Source of the DNA: Paradevosia shaoguanensis
Lineage (GTDB): Bacteria > Pseudomonadota > Alphaproteobacteria > Rhizobiales > Devosiaceae
Reading direction: 5' to 3'
Assembly (NCBI RefSeq): GCF_016801025.1
Contig: NZ_CP068983.1
Coordinates: 2,163,888-2,227,887, forward strand
Length of the DNA: 64,000 nucleotides
Part shown: piece by piece, positions 1-8,485 of the stretch
Layout of the letters: each line of letters begins with the position of its first letter
How positions within the stretch are numbered: position 1 is the first letter of the stretch
Made by a program: the position numbers and the translations under genes
The notes under the pieces: generated by a model
The model's input: the letters and a program-made list of their open reading frames with translations, nothing else
Told to the model about the DNA's origin: nothing
The model's database searches: none

Positions 1-703
1 GAGTTTTACCGCCACCCGCACCGGGCTCGATGTTGCCATTCGCGCCGAGAAGGCGCGGGCGAAGCCGGAGCGGCTGGCGCCGATCACGCAGCAATTCCGC
101 ATTGGGCGGCTGTCGCTCAATGGCGAAATGCTGCTGCTCAACCAGGTGCCGGCGGTGGCGATGGGCAAGGCCATGGTCGACGTGCCGGTCGGCAGTTTTT
201 TGCAGGCCACCGAAGAAGCAGAGACCGTGCTGGCGGGGCTCGTGCTGGAGCCCTTGGCGAAGGCCAGGGTCAAATCCGTCGCCGATCTCTTCTGCGGCAT
301 CGGGCCGTTCACGCTGCGCATGGCCGAGATCGCCAAGGTCTATGCGGCGGACAGCGACAAACCGGGCATTGCTGCACTGCAAAAGGCGGTGCGCAATACG
401 CAGGGGCTCAAGGCAGTGACGGCGCAGGTGCGCGACCTGTTCCGCGAGCCGCTGACCCAGTTCGAACTGGGTGGCTATGACGCCATAGTGTTCGACCCGC
501 CGCGTGCGGGAGCCGAGGCGCAAGCGAAGGAGCTGGCCAAAGGGAAGGTCAAGACCATCGTCGGGGTCTCGTGCGAACCCAAGACCTTTGCGCGGGATGC
601 GGCGATCCTCATCGCGGGGGGCTATCGGCTGGAAAGCGTCGTGCCGGTGGACCAGTTCGCCTGGTCGACGCATGTTGAACTGGTCGGGGTGTTCCGGCGG
701 TAG
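1..703 (+). CDS. TrmA/RlmD-family RNA uracil-5 methyltransferase, C-terminal part
   Basis: The gene enters from the left edge, open in frame from base 2, and about 233 residues are visible. The SAM-binding motif DLFCGIGPFTLR, the motif VFDPPRAG, and GVSCEPKTFARD are present; the last holds the catalytic cysteine that attacks C6 of uracil in this family. The family methylates C5 of uridine in 23S rRNA or tRNA using SAM. The usual N-terminal TRAM domain or Fe-S cysteines lie outside the window, so RlmD-type and TrmA-type cannot be separated. The stop is followed within two bases by the end of a convergent LysR gene. Confidence 0.85.
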   Translation, partial: SFTATRTGLDVAIRAEKARAKPERLAPITQQFRIGRLSLNGEMLLLNQVPAVAMGKAMVDVPVGSFLQATEEAETVLAGLVLEPLAKARVKSVADLFCGIGPFTLRMAEIAKVYAADSDKPGIAALQKAVRNTQGLKAVTAQVRDLFREPLTQFELGGYDAIVFDPPRAGAEAQAKELAKGKVKTIVGVSCEPKTFARDAAILIAGGYRLESVVPVDQFAWSTHVELVGVFRR

Positions 704-704
704 G

Positions 705-1625
705 TCAGTCGACCCAGGCCATGCTCGGATCGACGGTGGCGCAATAGGCCTTGGCGCTGGCGCGCGACTGCTCGACGACGCTGCGGATGAGATCGTTGTG
801 GGTCGAGGACTGGTAGGTCGCGATGATCGGCATGGGCGGGAAGCGCTTGGAGACGTTGAGGGCGTGCAGCAGGCCCATCTTGATCTCGCGATGGATGGTG
901 ACCGTGGGAATGGTACCGACGCCAAAGCCGTCGATCAGCAGGTTGATGATCGAATAGAGCGAATTCGAGCTGGTGAGCTTGGAGGCGAGAACGCGCTCGT
1001 CCTGGAAATAGGGCGCCACCATGCGATAGGGCGGCGTGCCCTTGGGGAAAGTGATGATGGGGAGCTGGGAAAGCTCCTCGACGCTATAGACCTTGTCCGG
1101 GTTGATGAGGCGGGGCGAGCCGGCCCAGCTCATCTGGAAGACGCAGGAGACGAAGCTGCGAAAGCCCTCGCCGATGGCAGGATCGAGCGCGAAGATCATG
1201 TCATAGGCGCCGTCATGCATGCCCTGGACGAGGTTCTTGGTGCTCTCGACGGTGAGCTCGATCTTGAGATGCGGGAAGGCGGCGTGCGTGGCTTCCACGA
1301 AATGGGTCATCCAGGTCGAGGAGATCGTGTCGATGGCGCCGACGCGGATGACTTCCAGAATGGGCGCCGGGTCGTCGGCCAGTTCGTGCTTGAGGCCTTC
1401 GATCTGGCGTAGCACGGTCTCGAAGATCTTGAGCACCTTCTCGCCCTCGGGCGTGAGCCCGAACCCGGTATTGCCGCGCAGGATGAGCTTGCAGCCGAAT
1501 TCCTGCTCGAGAGCGGCGAGACGTGCGGAGATGGCGGGCTGGGTCGTGTTGAGCTCAAGCGCCGTCCGGCCGAAGTGCCGGTGACGGGCCAGCGCGACCA
1601 GTGTCATCATGTCGAGGATCCGCAT
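705..1625 (-). CDS. LysR-family transcriptional regulator
   Basis: About 306 residues, the usual LysR length. The N-terminal winged helix-turn-helix is clear (ARHRHFGRTALELNTTQPAI, then SARLAALEQEFGCKLILR), followed by the periplasmic-binding-like co-inducer domain. I start at MRILDMM, which has an AGAGG-like ribosome site; an upstream in-frame start at 1676 would add 17 residues without LysR character. It lies 58 bases downstream of the aldehyde dehydrogenase gene in the same orientation, so it may be the last gene of the amine-uptake operon and its regulator. The effector is unknown. Confidence 0.85.
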   Translation of the reverse strand: MRILDMMTLVALARHRHFGRTALELNTTQPAISARLAALEQEFGCKLILRGNTGFGLTPEGEKVLKIFETVLRQIEGLKHELADDPAPILEVIRVGAIDTISSTWMTHFVEATHAAFPHLKIELTVESTKNLVQGMHDGAYDMIFALDPAIGEGFRSFVSCVFQMSWAGSPRLINPDKVYSVEELSQLPIITFPKGTPPYRMVAPYFQDERVLASKLTSSNSLYSIINLLIDGFGVGTIPTVTIHREIKMGLLHALNVSKRFPPMPIIATYQSSTHNDLIRSVVEQSRASAKAYCATVDPSMAWVD

Positions 1626-1683
1626 GCCGGAACCTCTATCAGATATTCTGGCGCGCTGCTGCACCTCTTGGCTCAAGCCCCCG

Positions 1684-3117
1684 TTACGACGCGATCATGA
1701 TGTGGCGGGCCTGCGTGTAGTCGATCAGCGACTGCATCGAGAGGTCCGAGCCATAACCGGAATTCTTCATGCCGCCATGGGGCATCTCGGTCGCGAAGAC
1801 GCCGTGGGTATTGACCCAGGTGACGCCGTATTCGAGGGCTTCGGCCATGGCGAGGGCACGGTTGGCATTGCGCGACCAGACGGAGGAGGCGAGGCCGTAT
1901 TCGGAGGCATTGGCCCATTCGATTGCGGTCTCGACTGTGTCGAAGGGCGTGATGCTCACGACGGGGCCGAACACTTCCTTCTGGACGATCTCGGCATCGA
2001 TCGGCGCGGCGACGAGGGTCGGGGCGTAGTAGAAGCCGTCCTGGTCGGGGGCCTTGCCACCGGTGACGATATCGGCGCCCGACGCGCGGGCGCGGTCCAC
2101 GAACCCGGCAATACGCTCGCGCTGGCGGGCGGTGATGACCGGCCCGAACTCGACATCGTCGCGCTCGGGGGTGCCGAAGGGGATGGTCTCGATCATGGCG
2201 GCGAGCCTGTCGGTCACCAGCTGAGCGATAGACTTGTCCACGAAGATGCGGCAGGCGGCGGTGCAATCCTGGCCGGCATTGTAGAAGCTGGCTTCGCGCA
2301 GCGTTTCGACCAGCACGTCGATATCGGCATCGTCGCAGACGATGACCGGCGCCTTGCCGCCCAGTTCTAGGTGCGTGCGCTTGATGCTTTCGCCGGCTGC
2401 GGCCTGCAACACGGCGCGGCCGGTGCGGATGTCGCCGGTGAGCGAGATCATGCGCACGAGCGGATGGGTGATAAGGCGCTGGCCGACATCGGGGCCGTTG
2501 CCGAGCACGACATTGACGACGCCGGGCGGCAGGAATTCGGCGAGAATGCCGGCGAGCATGAGCAGGCTCAGCGGCGTGTTCTCGGAGGGCTTGATGACGA
2601 CGGTATTGCCGGCGGCGATGGCGGGGGCGAGCTTCCAGGCGGCCATTAGCAGTGGATAGTTCCACGGCGCGATCGAGGCGATGACGCCGATGGGATCGCG
2701 CTTGAGCATGCTCAGGTGTTTCGGGGACCGATAGCCGTTGGCAACGGTGCCGGGGACATTGCGGATGGCGGTGCCGAAATAGCGGAAGACGTCGGCGACG
2801 TTGGCGATCTCGAAGCTCTGGGCGTAGCGCAGCGGCTTGCCGGAATTGCGGGATTCCAGCGCACCGAGCGTGAGCGAATTGGCTTCGATGGCGTCAGCAA
2901 TGCGCAGCAGGGCGCGGCTGCGCTCCTTGGGCGTGGTGCGGCGCCAGGACTTGAAGGCGGCATTGGCGGCAAGGATAGCGGCGTCGACCTGGTCGGGCGC
3001 GGCCGAGGCGACGTCGGCAATCAGCGTGCCATTGCCGGGTTCGCAGGCGGCTTCGGTCTGGCCCTGGCCGGGGACATAATCGCCGTTGATGAAAAGGCGC
3101 GTTTCGACGTGAGTCAT
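1684..3117 (-). CDS. NAD-dependent aldehyde dehydrogenase, PatD/gamma-aminobutyraldehyde type
   Basis: A 477-residue ALDH superfamily enzyme. Visible motifs are IAPWNYPL (cofactor pocket), LELGGKAP with the general-base glutamate near residue 250, and AGQDCTAACR with the catalytic cysteine near residue 285. The NAGQDCTAACR context resembles E. coli PatD (YdcW), which oxidises 4-aminobutyraldehyde to GABA. In E. coli patD also sits beside a PotABCD-like importer (ydcSTUV), as here. The start at 3117 has AGGAG seven to nine bases upstream; the longer frame to 3213 would overlap the ATPase gene. Exact aldehyde specificity is inferred, and betaine aldehyde dehydrogenase is the main alternative. 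Confidence 0.85.
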   Translation of the reverse strand: MTHVETRLFINGDYVPGQGQTEAACEPGNGTLIADVASAAPDQVDAAILAANAAFKSWRRTTPKERSRALLRIADAIEANSLTLGALESRNSGKPLRYAQSFEIANVADVFRYFGTAIRNVPGTVANGYRSPKHLSMLKRDPIGVIASIAPWNYPLLMAAWKLAPAIAAGNTVVIKPSENTPLSLLMLAGILAEFLPPGVVNVVLGNGPDVGQRLITHPLVRMISLTGDIRTGRAVLQAAAGESIKRTHLELGGKAPVIVCDDADIDVLVETLREASFYNAGQDCTAACRIFVDKSIAQLVTDRLAAMIETIPFGTPERDDVEFGPVITARQRERIAGFVDRARASGADIVTGGKAPDQDGFYYAPTLVAAPIDAEIVQKEVFGPVVSITPFDTVETAIEWANASEYGLASSVWSRNANRALAMAEALEYGVTWVNTHGVFATEMPHGGMKNSGYGSDLSMQSLIDYTQARHIMIAS

Positions 3118-3154
3118 GGTTGGCTCCTGATGAGCAAAAGCGATTGAACGGGCG

Positions 3155-4204
3155 TCAGCCCTTGATGACGCGGATACGCTCGGGGGCGATCGAGATGCGC
3201 ACGGGGGCGCCATCCTCGATCAGCACATCATTGGCGGTGAGCGCACGAATGGTGGTGCCGGCGAGCGAGAGCACGTAGCGATTACGCGCGCCGAGGAAAA
3301 CGCGGGTGCGCAGGTCCGCCTTGAGAGTGCCGTCGGTATTGGCCGCGGCGAGGGCGATGTCTTCCTGGCGTAGGGCGAGGGTTGCTTCGCCGCGAGTGGT
3401 TTCGCTGGCGGGGAGCGGCAGGAGCTGGCCGTCGGCGAGCTTGCCGGCAGGGCCGCCGGGCGTGTCGATGATCTGCGCCGGCACCAGGTTGGCCGAGCCG
3501 ATGAAGTTGCTGGCAAAGCCGGTGGCGGGGCGGGCATAGATGTCGTCGGGCGTGCCCTGCTGCTCGATCCGGCCGGCATTGAGCAGGACGATACGATCGG
3601 AGAGGCTGAGCGCCTCTTCCTGGTCGTGGGTGACGAAGAGGGTGGTGAGGCCGAGGCGCTTGTGAATCTCGATGAGCTCGACCTGCATGTCTTCGCGCAG
3701 GCGCGCGTCGAGGTTCGAGAGCGGCTCATCGAGCAGCAGTACCTTGGGCTTTGAGACGATGGCGCGGGCGAGGGCGACGCGCTGCTGCTGGCCGCCGGAC
3801 AATTGGCGGGGACGGCGCTCGGCGAGGTGGCCGAGCTGCACGGTTTCGAGGGCGGCCTTGACCTGCGCATCCTGCTCGTCGCGCGAACCGATATGGCGCA
3901 TGCGCAGGGGGAAGCGCACGTTCTCGTAGACCGAGAGGTGCGGCAGCAGCGCATAGGACTGGAACATCATGGCGATGTCGCGCTTTTCAGGCGGCAGGTT
4001 GGTTACGCTGCGGCCGTCGATCTCGACGCCGCCGCTGCTGACGCTTTCGAGGCCGGCGACAATGCGCAGCAGGGTGGTCTTGCCACAGCCTGAGGCGCCG
4101 AGGAGGCTGATGAATTCACCGGACTGGATGTCGAGCGAAATGCCGTGCAGCACCTGCAGCGTGGCGAAGGACTTCTTGATGTCGAGAAGGCGGACATTGG
4201 CCAT
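3155..4204 (-). CDS. ABC transporter ATP-binding protein, PotA-like
   Basis: A 349-residue ATPase for a polyamine-type importer. Walker A GASGCGKTTLLR, signature [14 protein letters not shown], Walker B VLLLDEPLSNLDARLRE and the switch histidine in FVTHDQEEAL are intact. The C-terminal 100 or so residues form a TOBE-like regulatory domain (EATLALRQEDIAL). It lies three bases after the permease gene and 37 bases before the aldehyde dehydrogenase, so it is part of the same leftward operon. It energises uptake through the two permeases encoded just upstream. Confidence 0.92.
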   Translation of the reverse strand: MANVRLLDIKKSFATLQVLHGISLDIQSGEFISLLGASGCGKTTLLRIVAGLESVSSGGVEIDGRSVTNLPPEKRDIAMMFQSYALLPHLSVYENVRFPLRMRHIGSRDEQDAQVKAALETVQLGHLAERRPRQLSGGQQQRVALARAIVSKPKVLLLDEPLSNLDARLREDMQVELIEIHKRLGLTTLFVTHDQEEALSLSDRIVLLNAGRIEQQGTPDDIYARPATGFASNFIGSANLVPAQIIDTPGGPAGKLADGQLLPLPASETTRGEATLALRQEDIALAAANTDGTLKADLRTRVFLGARNRYVLSLAGTTIRALTANDVLIEDGAPVRISIAPERIRVIKG

Positions 4205-4207
4205 GGG

Positions 4208-5011
4208 TCAAGTACTCGCAAATCGGCTGAGGCCAAGCATCCGGTCGATGATGACGATAAGCACGATAGTCAGGGCAATCATGATGGAAGAGACGGCCGC
4301 CACCGATGGATCAGGGCTGAATTCGAGCTGGCCGTAAATCTGGACGGGAAGCGTGGTCAGCCCCGGCTTGCGCAGGAAGAGCGACAGCACGGCTTCATCG
4401 AACGAGATGTTGAAGGCGAAGAAGGCGCCGGCGGCGAGGCCGGGTATGCATTGGGGCACGACCACATGGAAGAGGCGCTGGATGCGGCCGGCGCCCATGG
4501 TGCGTGCGGCCTCTTCGAGGAAGGGGTCGGATTCGGCAAGCACGGCGAGCGTGGTGCGCACGACATAGGGCAGTGCGATGACCGTGTGGCCGATCCAGAG
4601 CGTAAAGGTCGAAACCGGGCCGAAGGCGGCGCTCCAGAACATCAGCATGCCGATGGCGTAGATGATGGTGGGCAACACCAGCGGGGAGAGGAAGAACGTC
4701 GCCAGGATATCGGAGAACGGCAATTGCCGGCGGTGAAGCGCGATGGCTGCCGCGCCGCCGATGACGGTGGCGCTCAACGTGACGAGCAGCGCGATCTGGA
4801 GGCTTGTGGCGCCGGCGGAGAGGTATTCGGGCGAGGCCAGCACCTTTTCGTACCACTTGAACGAAAAGCCCTGCGGCGGGAAGGCGATGAACTGGTTCTC
4901 GGAGACCGAGACGCCCACGACCACGACCAGCGGGGCAAGCAGGATCAGGCCCGTCAGGATCACGAAGACGATGGCGAGGATGCGCAGCGGGGTTGGTACA
5001 GCTCTAACCAT
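4208..5011 (-). CDS. ABC transporter permease, PotC-like
   Basis: A 267-residue inner-membrane permease with about six hydrophobic segments. The binding-protein-dependent transport motif is visible near residues 155-185 (EEAARTMGAGRIQRLFHVVV), the coupling helix that contacts the ATPase. It starts inside the last codons of the upstream permease gene with an 8-base overlap, which suggests translational coupling. It would form the heterodimeric channel with the 5004-5825 product. Confidence 0.9.
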   Translation of the reverse strand: MVRAVPTPLRILAIVFVILTGLILLAPLVVVVGVSVSENQFIAFPPQGFSFKWYEKVLASPEYLSAGATSLQIALLVTLSATVIGGAAAIALHRRQLPFSDILATFFLSPLVLPTIIYAIGMLMFWSAAFGPVSTFTLWIGHTVIALPYVVRTTLAVLAESDPFLEEAARTMGAGRIQRLFHVVVPQCIPGLAAGAFFAFNISFDEAVLSLFLRKPGLTTLPVQIYGQLEFSPDPSVAAVSSIMIALTIVLIVIIDRMLGLSRFAST

Positions 5012-5825
5012 CGTTGCGCGCCGTCATTTTCACATAGGGGGCCAGCACCAGCAGGATGCCGACGAAAAGGATCACGGCCTGGGCGGCGGCGAAGGGCCAA
5101 TCTAGGACCTGCGTCACGGACTTGTAGATCGAGGCAGCCAGCACCTGGATACGCGTGCCGCCGAGAAGGTTGGGGGTCACGAAGGAGGAGGCCGAGAGCG
5201 TGAAGCAGAGCAGGGAGCCCGCCACGAGCCCCGGAAGCGAGAGTGGGAACACCACGGTGCGCAGCGTCTGGAGGAAGCTGCAGCCCATGGTGCGCGCCGC
5301 TTCTTCGAGCCGGCGATCGATGCGGGTGATGACGCCCAGGATCGAGAGGGTCATGAAGGGCAGCAGCACCTGCACCATGCCGATGACCACGGCTGCCTCG
5401 GTCTGCATCAGCGCGAAGTTGCGGCCGACAAGGCCGAAATCGCGCAGGAGAGCGGGGATCAGTCCGCCTCGGCTGAGGATCACCATCCAGCCGAAGGTGC
5501 GCACGACGACACTCGTCATCAGCGGCAGGATGACCATGACGATGAGCCAGAGCCGCGCACGAGGACCGACGCGGGCCATGATGTAGGCCAGGGGGAAGCC
5601 GATCGCCGCGCAGATGACGGTGATGATGAAGGAGAGGCGAACCGTGCGCCAGAGCACGCCCAGGTAAAACGGGTCGCTGAGGAAACGGACGAAGTGTTCG
5701 AGAGTGGGGCCGTTGGCGCCTTCGACCGACAGCACCAGCATCTGGGCGATGGGCAGGAAGAAGGCCAGGGCCAGCAGGAGAAGTCCCGGGAGGGCCAGAA
5801 TGAGGTTTTCCGCGCGATCCGTCAT
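5004..5825 (-). CDS. ABC transporter permease, PotB-like
   Basis: A 273-residue permease with an N-terminal membrane segment (LILALPGLLLLALAFFLPI) and five or six further hydrophobic helices. The EAA motif (EEAARTMGCSFLQTLRTVVF) lies near residue 175. It follows the solute-binding-protein gene after a 64-base gap that holds a strong stem-loop. It partners the PotC-like permease with which it overlaps. Confidence 0.9.
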   Translation of the reverse strand: MTDRAENLILALPGLLLLALAFFLPIAQMLVLSVEGANGPTLEHFVRFLSDPFYLGVLWRTVRLSFIITVICAAIGFPLAYIMARVGPRARLWLIVMVILPLMTSVVVRTFGWMVILSRGGLIPALLRDFGLVGRNFALMQTEAAVVIGMVQVLLPFMTLSILGVITRIDRRLEEAARTMGCSFLQTLRTVVFPLSLPGLVAGSLLCFTLSASSFVTPNLLGGTRIQVLAASIYKSVTQVLDWPFAAAQAVILFVGILLVLAPYVKMTARNDG

Positions 5826-5848
5826 CGGAACTCCATACTAAGACTTGA

Positions 5849-5877
5849 GACGGGCGGGAATGGGGGTCCCGCCCGTC
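5849..5877 (-). other. Intercistronic stem-loop after the solute-binding-protein gene
   Basis: A perfect 11-bp stem (5849-5859 with 5867-5877, arm GACGGGCGGGA) and a 7-base loop lie between the binding-protein gene and the first permease gene. There is no T-run, so it is more likely an mRNA-stabilising or partial-termination element than a full terminator. Such hairpins usually let the binding protein be made in excess over the membrane subunits. Confidence 0.6.
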
Positions 5878-5889
5878 CAAGAGCGTTGT

Positions 5890-6924
5890 TTACTGAGCGA
5901 TAGCCTTGTTCCAGGCTTCGACCCAGTCCTTGCGATTGGCCTCGATGGTCGCGGGGTCGAAACGGATGAGGCCGGCGACGCCTTCGGCGCCATAGGCCAC
6001 GTCAGCGGCTACTTCAGGAGAGAGTTCCACCTTGGAATTGGTCGGGGAGTAGCGCAACGCCTCCGCAAAGCACGCCTGTGCTTCCTTGGAGATGGTCATG
6101 TCGATGAACTTGAGCGCCAGGTCCTGGTTGGGACGGTTGGCGACGAGGTTGGCCGTGATGTAGCTGGCCGGAGTGCCTTCGGCGCCCTGGACGAACTTGG
6201 CCGGCAAGCCGGCATTGCGCAGGGTGAAGGCGTAGTCGGAAGCGTAGGGGGCGATCCAGGCGTCGTTCTGGGCGAATTCCTGCTGGATTTCCGGCGAGGT
6301 CGAAACCACTATGGCGCCGCCCTTGAGGAGCTTGGTCACCGCATCGAGGCCCGGCTGGATGTTGTTGAGGTCGCCGCCTTCGGCCTTGTTGAGCATGAGG
6401 AAGCTCAGCATGCCGTAGCCGTTCGAGATGTCGGTCAGCACCAGATGCTCGCCGAATGCCGGGTCGAGCAGGTCGGTCCACTTGGTGGGAGCGGTCGGGG
6501 CCTTCTCGGAATTGTAGACGAGGCCGATGGCCGCGATCGAATAGGCCGGACCTTCGCCCTTGGCGAGGTTGGCCTTGGCGAAATCGTAGAGGTCGCCGGC
6601 ATTGGAGAGCTTTGCCGGATCGATCGGGGCGAGCAGGCCTTCGGCCGCGCCCACGATTTCCTGGCCGCCGGAGAAGTGGATCACGTCGAACTGCGGCGCA
6701 TCCTTCTGGGCGCGCAACTGGGCGAAGGCGTCAGCCGAATAGGCAGTGACGACGTTGACCTTGGCGCCGGTGGCTTCCTCGAACGGGGTGATCACGCACT
6801 TGCGGTGCGCTTCTTCGTAGGCGCCGCCGAAAGAGTTGATGGTGAGCGTGTTCTCCTGAGCGAACGCCGTGCCGGAGAGCAGGGCGGACAGGCCGAGCAG
6901 CGCGATACCGAATTGTGCCTTCAT
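5890..6924 (-). CDS. Periplasmic solute-binding protein of polyamine-type ABC transporter
   Basis: A 344-residue protein with a Sec signal peptide ending near TAFAQ (residue 23). The mature start NTLTINSFGGAYEEAHRKCV and the later SFLMLNKAEGGDLNNI match the PotD/YdcS-like class (SBP_bac family). It would capture the substrate in the periplasm for the two permeases encoded downstream. Whether the ligand is putrescine, spermidine, GABA or another amine cannot be read from the sequence; the neighbouring PuuD-like, PatD-like and Gab enzymes point to a polyamine or gamma-amino compound. Confidence 0.88.
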   Translation of the reverse strand: MKAQFGIALLGLSALLSGTAFAQENTLTINSFGGAYEEAHRKCVITPFEEATGAKVNVVTAYSADAFAQLRAQKDAPQFDVIHFSGGQEIVGAAEGLLAPIDPAKLSNAGDLYDFAKANLAKGEGPAYSIAAIGLVYNSEKAPTAPTKWTDLLDPAFGEHLVLTDISNGYGMLSFLMLNKAEGGDLNNIQPGLDAVTKLLKGGAIVVSTSPEIQQEFAQNDAWIAPYASDYAFTLRNAGLPAKFVQGAEGTPASYITANLVANRPNQDLALKFIDMTISKEAQACFAEALRYSPTNSKVELSPEVAADVAYGAEGVAGLIRFDPATIEANRKDWVEAWNKAIAQ

Positions 6925-6949
6925 GGGGTTCCCTTCCTTTGAAGATGAA

Positions 6950-6981
6950 GCGTCCCGGCCGTGTGGTGCCGGCCGGGACGC
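6950..6981 (-). other. Intercistronic stem-loop before the binding-protein gene
   Basis: An 11-bp perfect stem (6950-6960 with 6971-6981, arm GCGTCCCGGCC) and a 10-base loop sit between the DUF3830 gene and the binding-protein gene. There is no T-tract. With the hairpin at 5849-5877 it brackets the binding-protein message, which could protect that segment from exonucleases. Confidence 0.55.
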
Positions 6982-6987
6982 GGTTTG

Positions 6988-7464
6988 TCAGGCCAGGCGG
7001 CCGAACTCGACGATCTTGGCGCCTTCAATGCGGATCTTGCGGCATTGTTCGGCGACGGCGTCGAGCCCTTCGGTCATGCGGCCGAAATAGGTGCACGGAA
7101 TCCAGCCCGTCGGGCCGAACGTGCGCCCGCCATGGGCGTAGAACATGCCGACTTCCCAGAACTCGGTGGGGTCGATCTTGAAGAAGTTCTTGGGCTGATA
7201 GTACCAGAGCAGCTCGCCGGCTTCCGGAATGATGGTCTGGTTCTCCGGCGGCAGCTTGGTCGGGTCGAAATTGCGGTTTTCTTCCGGAATGCCCATCATG
7301 ATTTCCGGGCCCGAGAAGATGGCGTGGGTGGTCTGCCAGCGGATCGGCTTCTCCAGCGCTCCCCAGATGGCCTTGCAGGTCTCGGGCGCATTGTCCCAAT
7401 AAAGCGAAATGATGCCCTGGACATTGGCATCGACGAATTTGAGATAGAGCTTCTTGTCGGTCAT
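6988..7464 (-). CDS. DUF3830 family protein (cyclophilin-like fold)
   Basis: 158 residues from MTDKKLYLKF, matching the usual DUF3830 length. The segment AGELLWYYQPKNFFKI resembles the family's conserved core. The family has a cyclophilin-like fold and no established reaction; its members often sit next to amidohydrolases and ABC importers. Here it lies between a PuuD-like hydrolase and a polyamine-type binding protein, so a role in the same pathway is likely. No strong Shine-Dalgarno precedes this start. A frame extension to 7539 exists but adds no family-like sequence. Confidence 0.7.
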   Translation of the reverse strand: MTDKKLYLKFVDANVQGIISLYWDNAPETCKAIWGALEKPIRWQTTHAIFSGPEIMMGIPEENRNFDPTKLPPENQTIIPEAGELLWYYQPKNFFKIDPTEFWEVGMFYAHGGRTFGPTGWIPCTYFGRMTEGLDAVAEQCRKIRIEGAKIVEFGRLA

Positions 7465-7540
7465 GGCGCCCACGATTTGAGTTAGCGCGCCAATCCAAAT
7501 GAGTTTGGGGAAGCCTGTCCAATTCCGATTCAAAATCACT

Positions 7541-7561
7541 CCGATAAAAATATTTTATCGG
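7541..7561. promoter_or_regulatory. AT-rich palindrome, candidate operator
   Basis: A 21-base inverted repeat with arms CCGATAAAA and TTTTATCGG around a 3-base centre, in the 133-base gap between the PuuD-like and DUF3830 genes. Its AT-rich core stands out in this GC-rich region. Without GC-rich arms it is unlikely to be a terminator. A regulator-binding dyad controlling the DUF3830-importer part of the operon is possible. Confidence 0.4.
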
Positions 7562-7597
7562 GCTGGAAGCGAAATCATGGATAGCGGCGAAGGGGCT

Positions 7598-8335
7598 TCA
7601 GCCGCGGCTGATCTCGCCTACGCGGCGCCAGAATGCAAGGTCGTGCGGGCGGTTATCGGGCCGCCATTCCGGGTGCCACTGCACCGCCAGGATCGGCGAG
7701 GCGTCGGGAGCGCTCGAAACGGCCTCGACGACGCCATCCTCGGCGCGGGCATTGACCACGAGCCCCTCTCCCAGCGCGCCGATCATCTGGTAGTGCACGG
7801 AGTTGACCGGCAGGCGCGTTGCGCCCGTGACCTCGGCGAGGACCGAGCCCGGCTCGACCGCCACCTCGTGCCCGAAGCCGAACATCTCCTCGAGCGATAC
7901 GCCATCGGGAGCGTGATGGGGGTGTTCGATCGTGCCGCCGTCGCGCTGATCGACCAGCGTGCCGCCAAGCGCGACGTTGATTTCCTGAAGGCCGCGACAG
8001 ACGCCGAATACGGGTTTACGCGCCGCGATGGCGGCCAGGATCAGCGCACGGGACATGCCATCGCGGTTAGGGTCGAAGGGTGCGCGGCCGGTTTCACCGC
8101 CATAGCGGCTGGGCTCGATATTCGAGTTCGAGCCGGTCAGGAGGATGCCGTCGAGGCGCGAGATGATCGTTTCCGCCTGCGCTGCGTCATCGATGCTCGG
8201 ACAGATCAGCGGAATGGCGCCGGCGTATTTCTGCACGGCTTCGACATAGCGCGCCTTGACGGTCTGGGCGGCTTCGCCCTCTACCATGCGGTTGCAGGCA
8301 ATGACGCCGATCACGGGCTTGGCGGAGATGGGCAT
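7598..8335 (-). CDS. Gamma-glutamyl-gamma-aminobutyrate hydrolase-like (PuuD, peptidase C26)
   Basis: 245 residues from MPISAKPVIGV, chosen because PuuD proteins begin directly with this strand. It is a class I glutamine amidotransferase-like hydrolase: nucleophile elbow FGVCRGLQEINVALGG with the catalytic cysteine, and AVQWHPEW with the histidine and glutamate of the triad. E. coli PuuD releases GABA from gamma-glutamyl-GABA in the cytoplasm. It is the first gene of the leftward amine operon and is divergent from a LysR gene; gabT and gabD lie nearby, so the product GABA could go straight to succinate. No glutamylputrescine synthetase (PuuA) or oxidase (PuuB) is in the window. Confidence 0.85.
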   Translation of the reverse strand: MPISAKPVIGVIACNRMVEGEAAQTVKARYVEAVQKYAGAIPLICPSIDDAAQAETIISRLDGILLTGSNSNIEPSRYGGETGRAPFDPNRDGMSRALILAAIAARKPVFGVCRGLQEINVALGGTLVDQRDGGTIEHPHHAPDGVSLEEMFGFGHEVAVEPGSVLAEVTGATRLPVNSVHYQMIGALGEGLVVNARAEDGVVEAVSSAPDASPILAVQWHPEWRPDNRPHDLAFWRRVGEISRG

Positions 8336-8485
8336 AGTCGAAAAATCGGGTTGGGGAGGAGGAGGCCCAAATGTCGTCATCCGCCTCGCGACGGTCAAGC
8401 CGGACAATCAGCAAAGCGCTTCTGGACAGTCACGGGGACGCGGACGAAACTGTGCGCGCACGCGTAAGGACGCGCGTGAAGCGCC

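Noticed and set aside
2371-2649. Open frame opposite the aldehyde dehydrogenase
   Set aside because: Glycine/aspartate-rich shadow translation of the dehydrogenase coding strand in a GC-rich genome.
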